Assembly (NCBI GenBank): GCA_049999765.1
Contig: JBNGIQ010009496.1
Coordinates: 299,776 to 363,775 of the forward strand
Direction of reading: 5' to 3'
Length of the DNA: 64,000 nucleotides
From: Phaeoceros laevis
Taxonomy: Eukaryota; Anthocerotophyta; Anthocerotopsida; Notothyladales
Within the stretch, counting starts at the first letter, position 1, and every line of letters starts with the position of its first letter. Both the position numbers and the translations under genes were made by a program. Of this stretch, positions 58,487 through 64,000 are shown one piece after another. The notes under the pieces were generated by a model. It was not told the origin of the DNA. It was given only the letters and a program-made list of their open reading frames with translations, and did not search any database.

Positions 58487-58844
58487 AGCCGCCGAGCACC
58501 TGTTATGCGATCTTTCTGTCTTAATCCTTCAAGGTTGCACGCAATTGAGTTGTAACATAGTATGCCCCAGTCTCTTCCCTTGTGGGAACGCATAGTGAGC
58601 TTTGAGCACTAGGATAATTGCTACCTTAAAACGGTGACACTAGAAGTCCAATTTTGACACGGCCAAATCGGAGCATGAACTGCGTCCTACAGTGAGCACG
58701 TTGCCCCCGTTTGTGAACAGCCCAATCTTCCGCTACTGCATTGCTATAATGAAATTGCTCTCAAACGTCGTACAAGAACTCTGCCTCCAGTAGTTCCATC
58801 TGTGAACAATCGAGAGGACTTGCCGTAGAACAGACTCTAAGCCA
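58487..58844. other. Shared 3' region between convergent genes
   Basis: 3' flanks of CCT8 (+) and the RPA34-like gene (-). No other feature seen. Confidence 0.35.
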
Positions 58845-59817
58845 TCACTTCGACAGCCTACGGGGTTTCTTCTTTCTCTCTTTAACTGAAGCTTGAGAGT
58901 TCTCCTTGCCTGCAAAAGTGTGCCGCTCTGTTTCGGCCTTCGCCCGCTTCGGTGGTGGCGTTTCAAAATCTGTCCAGGCAATATACTTTCAATTCAGTAC
59001 CAACTCCTTGTGCACAAATGGAGTCATGAAAAAGGTGCTTAGGCTTACCTTGACTCACTGTAGAAACTTTGCTGCTTGCTGGTTTCTCAACCCTTCCAGC
59101 CTCTGCCTCAGGCTCTTCGGCTTCTAATCGTCGCACAAAGCTGACTCGATGAGTGATTCTCCGTACTGCCATAGGGTGTTCACAAAGGATGAGCAGCCAG
59201 TGGTTGAGCTTGCACAAGTCAATAGTTCTGCGGCAGCATCAGTGACAGAAGCGTTGAGGTTGACAATAATCTACCAGCAAATGATTCGGTGGAGGATATG
59301 GGCACAAATGCATGCGTTTGAGCTCCCTCCATCTCCTCCTGCTGAACGACATCAATTGACTGCCCTGGACTCCCACATATTCCGAAACCGGAGTCAAGAA
59401 GCTGATTCTAGCTCTCAGCAGGTAAAAGTCCCCAAGCAGCAAACCATCAAACGGACGGGAAAACATGCCTCGAGAGTTGTAAAATCGGCCAAGCTTTCCA
59501 TCTCGAGGAGTTGTATACATGCTCCATTGCTTGTCGAGGAGATCATCGGGTCCCAGCTGCAGGACACATGGTCACCTGACCTTTTCAGCCAGCAACGCCA
59601 CAACAACGTGAAACAATCGGCCTCCATGGATAAGCACCGTCCTCGGCGCAACACTGGAGACCTAGCAAGATGGATGGTTTTTTACTTCGGTGTTGGGTAT
59701 TTGCACAAGCCACAGCTCTGTGTTGTCTTGGTAGGCCTCATCCACCAAGGATTGGAAGTTGTCCACTTTCTTGAAATGCTCCGGTGGCATGAAGGAATCC
59801 TTGTCTGTGCTTCCCAT
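58845..59817 (-). CDS. Small basic-tailed protein, possible RNA polymerase I subunit RPA34
   Basis: First exon 59686-59817 starts MGSTDKDSF and ends TELWLVQIPNTE before gtaaaa. The second starts at 59556 (LGPDDLLDKQWSM, GKLGRFYNSR). The third, about 59275-59407, reads NQLLDSGFG and FVPISSTESFA. The fourth, 59049-59165, gives VRRITHRVSFVRRLEAEEPE. The last, 58845-58969, ends in a Lys/Arg-rich tail (PPPKRAKAE, KERKKKPRRLSK). The last three junctions are in phase. The border between exons two and three is not solved. The pattern of a W.(V/I)Q.P motif, a G.L..F....G strand, a late (K/R)I..RVS motif and a basic tail resembles the dimerisation part and tail of RPA34/CD3EAP. That is a tentative fold-level guess, not a firm match. 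Confidence 0.45.
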
Positions 59818-59938
59818 GTTGCGAGTCGGCGATGCTCGCGGGCTGCAACCCCATATATACCTATGTACCACGCGTTGGTCGTAATGCCATGGAGCTTGGA
59901 ACACTCTAAATTTGTAATTGTGGACTCCTATGTCTACA

Positions 59939-60016
59939 GCGGGGATACCTTGCTCAGTTGGGGAGAGCGTCAGACTGAGGATCTGAAGGTCGCGTGTTCG
60001 ATCCACGCTCACCGCA
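59939..60016 (+). tRNA. tRNA-Phe-derived gene with GAG anticodon, probable pseudogene
   Basis: The 78 bases follow plant tRNA-Phe(GAA) closely. Acceptor strand is GCGGGGA, D arm GCTC..GAGC, anticodon arm TCAGA-CTGAGGA-TCTGA, variable loop AGGTC, T arm GCGTG-TTCGATC-CACGC, then TCACCGC-A. Three changes are visible. CCTT is inserted between acceptor and D stem, one extra G is in the D loop, and the anticodon is GAG instead of GAA (loop CTGAGGA). A TTTTT run at 60039-60043 could serve as Pol III terminator. The insertion at positions 8/9 also disturbs the A box, so expression is doubtful. It lies between two minus-strand genes. Confidence 0.75.
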
Positions 60017-60038
60017 CACGCACATCCATCGATGTATC

Positions 60039-60043
60039 TTTTT
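60039..60043 (+). terminator. Pol III-type T run after the tRNA-like gene
   Basis: TTTTT begins 22 bases after the last tRNA-like base. This is a usual distance and length for Pol III termination. Confidence 0.4.
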
Positions 60044-60070
60044 ACCCAGCTCAATTTTGCCTTTAATACT

Positions 60071-61893
60071 TTACCCAGTCGAGACACGAGGTTTTGGAAG
60101 TCTACGGCTCACATATCGTTCCGCAACAGCAGCATGCAAAGCAGCTCCCAGGGGCAGAACATCCTCGTTAACAACGAATTGGGGGGTGTGTGGGTACTGC
60201 AGCACTTCTGTTGTCTCATTACTCATTCCCAGAAACACGTAAGCTCCAGGCACACGCTGGAGGAAGTAGGAAAAGTCTTCAGCTCCCATCACCGGATTCG
60301 CTTGTACCACATTCTGCTTTCCCAGCGTATCAACAGCAGCTGCTCTGAAGATGCTGTATGAATCTTCGTCGTTCACAAGTGCCGGGTAGAAGGGGTGATC
60401 CTCTTCAACAAAGTCCACTTCCGCGCTACAACGGTACACACGGGCTTGGTTCACGATAACCTGATTGAGGACAGTATGATCGAACAATCAGACGGCAGAT
60501 CAGAGCATGCTCCCAGCCACAAGGCAAGGGTGGTGACTATACCCCGTTGCTTACCTCTTGCAGCCGCTGCCTCAGTTTCGTGTGCTTCTCAGTCGTGAGA
60601 GCACGGTATGTCCCCTTGATAGTTACCTGCTCCGGGATCACATTGTACGCAGACCCTCCATCGAAACTTGTGACGGACACCACCTACAGAGCAACCACCC
60701 ACCATTCAGCTTACTCTATGTTGATTTACGTATGTGCCTTGTTCAAAGCCATACAACCACGCCCAGGACCGGGGGAGAGGAGGAGAAGTTGAAACCTGGG
60801 AATCCAGAGGTGATGCTTCTCTGGACACAAGGTGTTGCAGGCTCAGCACTGCTGCAGAGGCAGCAAGAACAGGGTCAATCACCGCGTCAGGGCTAGCTGC
60901 ATGCCCTCCTCGTCCAGATATGACAGCCTTGAAGAAGCCGGAGGCTGCCATGAAGGGCCCAGGCTTGGCAGCCACAGTGCCCAGAGGAAAATGCACACTG
61001 ACGTGCATCCCAAATATGCCTTCCACCTTGTCCAAGGCTCCTTCCTCCACCATCCTTTTGGCCCCAGCACTCCCCTCCTCTCCTGGTTGGAACACAAGCA
61101 CTGCAGTGCCCTGCAAACCACCACCACCACCACAGTTTCACCCTGAACCTGCCGGCCTTCAAGCACCACACACAATGTGGCTTCCTGGACACGAGCAACC
61201 ATCAGAGAAAACCCTAACCTTCAACTGCCTGCGACTCTTCAGGAGCTTGGCAGCCCCCAGCAGCATGGCCACGTGAGCATCGTGTCCGCAGGCATGCATC
61301 CTCCCAGGGTTTTGGCTCTTGTGCTCCCACTCCACTGCTTCCTGCATTTCACAAACGAGAGCAATTTGCACAAGGCCACATAGAAGAACCTGACTGATTG
61401 GCCCCTCTTCCTCATGGACCAAGGAGGAAGCGCCTGATCTACTAACCTGAATAGGGAGCGCGTCCATGTCGGCCCGCAGAGCCACGAACGGTGGCCCCCC
61501 CGTTCCCACATAGCCGAGGACCCCGGTGCCAGCCACGGGGTACTTGTACGTGATCCCGAGCTCGTCCAGCTCCTGCCGGATGAAGGCGCTGGTCTCGTGC
61601 TCCTGGAAGGCCAGTTCCGGAATCTCATGCAACCTCCGCCGCACCCTCCTCACCCAGGCCACGTTCTCGGGAGCCCTGGCTGCCTCCAGAATCTCCTGTG
61701 CCCGCTCCCGCTCGTCGGGCTCAGCAGCAACGGACCCGAACCCTGACCTGCTCAAGAAGGGGTCCTCCAGCGCCGACAGAGTGGCCTCCACCTTGTCCGC
61801 CAACGAGTCCAGAATCGCCCGCCCCGGACTCGGGCAGGACACCAGCAGCAGCAGGACAAGAGCCAGCCATAGCAGCACCACAGCCGACCTCAT
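60071..61893 (-). CDS. ILR1-like IAA-amino acid hydrolase (M20 peptidase)
   Basis: Five exons in phase: 61447-61893, 61219-61341, 60796-61110, 60555-60683, 60071-60460, 467 residues. The family releases free auxin or jasmonate from amino-acid conjugates, usually in the endoplasmic reticulum. The ATG at 61893 gives the signal peptide [20 protein letters not shown]; the frame is open 33 bases further up but without ATG. Metal and catalytic sites: [54 protein letters not shown], the dimerisation-domain [22 protein letters not shown] and PQFVVNED. All expected His/Glu/Asp/Cys ligands are present. No KDEL-like tail is seen (ends RVSTG). Substrate is unknown. The family is older than auxin conjugation in some lineages, so the name is by homology. 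Confidence 0.9.
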
Positions 61894-62522
61894 GCTCGCT
61901 AGTATGAGGTCGGTCTCAATTGCCACCCTGATCGATGCATCCGCTCTTAGCTAGCCACCACCAAGTGTCGCTGCCACGTGGACGACTCCACCATCGTTGC
62001 TCCTGGGAGGAAGCGCCTGATCCAGCCGAACCTGCTGCTGATCCAATGGAAGCATAAGCAAGAGCTCATCGCAAGCGTGCCATCACCTCAGAGTGCATTA
62101 CTTCGACGACAATTTTTGCGTTACTTCCACGATGACATTGAGTAATGTCTACATACATGCCCCCGACCAGCTTCCAGCGACATCGTAAGCATAGTCCTGC
62201 GAAGCACTGCACCAGGCCTTCAATGACGAGCTCGAGCATTTCACGTTGAAACCAACACTTTTTTTTTCTGCAGCCATTGGAGTCCATGTCCATGTCCATG
62301 GACAAGCATCTCCAGGAGGTTCGGTGCATGTGACATGGTCGACCTGAGCATGGTGGCATCTACACTGTACACTGTGCAGTGCACTAGCTTTCAAATTTAT
62401 TAGGGGTCCACACTAGCTCCGGGTCAACCGGGACTATGGCCCGCGCCACGGGGGTGGGCCCTGCCGAGCGTGGCGTAGGAGCACAAGAGGGACCCGACAG
62501 GCCCCCACGCAAGCTTACGACG

Positions 62523-62533
62523 GGATTCGAACC
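62523..62533 (-). promoter_or_regulatory. Pol III B-box-like / tRNA T-arm-like motif
   Basis: On the minus strand it reads gcGGGTTCGAATCCCGtc, a perfect T-arm with stem. No complete tRNA or clear A box is found upstream. The downstream minus-strand text runs to cccctaataaattt at about 62400. A SINE or other tRNA-derived element is possible. Confidence 0.4.
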
Positions 62534-62845
62534 CGCGTCCCGTCAAGGGCATCCGGGTTGGAGAGCAGGATGTCGGGCCGCGAACAAAAGGTGTGTCCGA
62601 AACGGGCCCCGTTCCCGGCTGGACGACACCTTACGCCCTCATGCTGGGGTTGTGGTAATTTCAACACTTTTACTATTAACCCTGCCTCATGAGCTGGTGC
62701 GTGTCTGATTTTGGGCCGTTTGAGTGGCAGAGCCAATGACCGCCCGCCGACTAATGGAAAGGAGCAGCTAACAAGCCACCGGCTCCATTGGCGCGCGTGC
62801 TAAGCCAAATGCGGCTACAGGCCACGGCCGGCTAAGCTGGCTGGG

Positions 62846-62901
62846 AGGCCCAAAACGCTTTGCTAAAGCAAAGCGGCATCAGCGGGTCTAAATTTGGGCC
62901 T
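62846..62901. repeat. Nested inverted repeat
   Basis: Outer arms AGGCCCAAA (62846-62854) and TTTGGGCCT (62893-62901) enclose inner arms CGCTTTGCT (62856-62864) and AGCAAAGCG (62867-62875). Only short arms, but both are perfect. Confidence 0.6.
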
Positions 62902-64000
62902 GCTCTATTGTCTGTCCAGACCACGCCTGCTGATCGCATGATCAAGATTCGCCAAACGGGCAAAACTCGCCCGTAAAGCGCCCTCTCACCCATGAATGAT
63001 CGATTTGCATTGCTGAAGGGCCGCGCAGTCGGTGGCAAGTTTTGTTTGTATTATCAAGGTAGAGATGCTGCTTTTGGGGGCAGCAGGCTCCACTAAAAAT
63101 CAATTTCCACTTTTGTGCGTCGTCTTGTCTCTCTCATTTGCTCAAGGCCCAATTTATGTGCCACTACTGCTCGCTCCAATAATTGATCCCACTCACTCTC
63201 CACATAATGGATGAGCATCAAGGCTCGGGGTATAGCCCTAACCCTAACCGCTTTTGTTGGAGAGAACGGCCGACATTAGCACGATCGCGCGTCTTACCTG
63301 GCTCGCTTTCGTGTGTACGGCCGAGGAATCGGAGGTCCATCGCCTGTCAAGATCGTGAGGTAACACACCCGCGGACAACTTGACACCACGTAGTCTAGTA
63401 GTCTCGGCTCATCAGTCATGTCTCGTCATTATGTCTAGCTTCATGGGAACAATCTAATTTCTGCAGCCACCGGATAGATAGACTAATAACATGCACGCTT
63501 GAGGCGACACCAGGCACTACCGGAAGGGACGTGTGGGCAACATAGTCTCATGCTGTACGATGATGTAACCACACTAGGGTCGAGCCAAGTGAGTCATACT
63601 ACGACGTAACGACATTAGGGTCTAGAGGAGTGCAAGAAAAAAAGGGAGAAGAAAGCTGCAAATTCGGAATTTCTTGGCCTCTTTATGTTTGCAGAATTTG
63701 TGTTGTGGCTGTCGGACCATAAGAATCAAAAGTCAGCTAGGTGTGTGGCTATTCATAAGATTTTTTCCTTTTTTTATCTTTTAGCACACCAAAAGCGAGC
63801 AAAATATGTGAAAGCCTAGAAAGCAAAAACCTTTTTCCATATCTTCATCGTTCATTGTGAAATTCCTCATCCTACAGAATGCATTGATGCCAAAGCAGAT
63901 AAGGCGGAGGAATAAATGGCCGAACTAAATCAATGGACATTGAAGGCATCAGCCATCCACTACTTTTTCATGTGACTTGGAATTTTTTTTTGCAAAAAAA

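Larger units (their letters stand above)
61894..64000. other. Gene-free, repeat-like right end
   Basis: No gene recognised in 2.1 kb. A T-arm/B-box-like sequence lies at 62523-62533 (minus), a nested inverted repeat at 62846-62901, and an interstitial ccctaaccctaacc at about 63236. From 63600 on the DNA is AT-rich and ends in an A/T homopolymer context. Several stretches look like transposon remains without definable ends. Confidence 0.4.

Noticed and set aside
58845-58969. Another GC-AG intron at the GCAG/GCAAGG site in the last RPA34-like exon
   Set aside because: Reading through keeps the frame and gives the basic tail, so no intron is needed.
59149-60066. 305-codon plus-strand open frame
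   Set aside because: It runs antisense to the RPA34-like exons and through the tRNA-like sequence, has no domain, and lacks conserved composition.
63236-63250. ccctaaccctaacc as a telomere or chromosome end
   Set aside because: Only two units, with ordinary sequence on both sides; at most a chance or short interstitial motif.
1-64000. CRISPR arrays, operons, phage or bacterial defence genes
   Set aside because: The DNA is plant nuclear with spliced genes; no regularly spaced identical repeats or prokaryotic gene order exist.

Overview
The window is nuclear DNA of a green plant. Most protein genes are interrupted by short introns (about 60 to 170 bases) with GT-AG borders. Several products are plastid or plant-type: plastid acetyl-CoA carboxylase alpha-carboxyltransferase, a thylakoid-lumen PsbP-domain protein, two PADRE (DUF4228) proteins, an IAA-amino-acid-hydrolase-like M20 peptidase and a plant-type HEAT-repeat SGR6. 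The compact genes, mid-range GC and a Mutator-like element of the SWIM type suggest a seed-free land plant (bryophyte or lycophyte). That is inference; the species cannot be read from the sequence. Runs of N at 5119-5128, 18234-18243 and 18884-18983 mark assembly gaps.

Layout. 0-1.7 kb: PSMG2/PAC2-like proteasome chaperone (+). 1.7-6.8 kb: no convincing gene, but a diverged direct duplication and a repeat-rich stretch with a gap. 6.8-10.3 kb: two convergent PADRE paralogues. 11.5-13.2 kb: acidic UIM plus EF-hand protein (-). 13.6-14.8 kb: plant carboxylesterase (-). 15.25-19.22 kb: a Mutator-like transposon with 224-bp terminal inverted repeats and a 9-bp target duplication, carrying a broken or gapped transposase. 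19.36-19.97 kb: a second inverted-repeat element. 21.1-21.9 kb: lipoate/biotin ligase-family protein (-), head-to-head with an ALC1/CHD1L-type SNF2 helicase with macro domain (+, 22.5-26.8 kb), followed by a tandem copy of its own 3' end. 28.9-31.1 kb: acid-lipase-type triacylglycerol/steryl-ester lipase (+). 31.5-33.7 kb: coiled-coil protein (-). 34.1-35.7 kb: intronless TBC Rab-GAP (-), head-to-head with a PsbP-domain gene (+, 36.2-37.4 kb). 38.0-38.5 kb: COA6 (-). 38.8-41.7 kb: plastid accA (-). 41.7-43.8 kb: repeats. 43.8-54.5 kb: SGR6/MROH1-type HEAT protein (-), head-to-head with CCT8 (+, 55.3-58.5 kb). 58.8-59.8 kb: small gene resembling RNA polymerase I subunit RPA34 (-). 59.94-60.02 kb: a tRNA-Phe-derived sequence with a changed anticodon. 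60.1-61.9 kb: ILR1-like amidohydrolase (-). 61.9-64 kb: repeat-like DNA.

Most genes are unrelated housekeeping loci with no operon logic. The unusual features are the complete-ended MULE, the altered tRNA, an 8-nt micro-exon inside the ATP-binding motif of the helicase, two GC-AG introns, and local duplications of the PADRE gene and of the helicase tail. I did not find a clearly new multi-gene system. Exon borders were placed by hand from splice signals and reading frame; where exon lengths add up in phase I say so.
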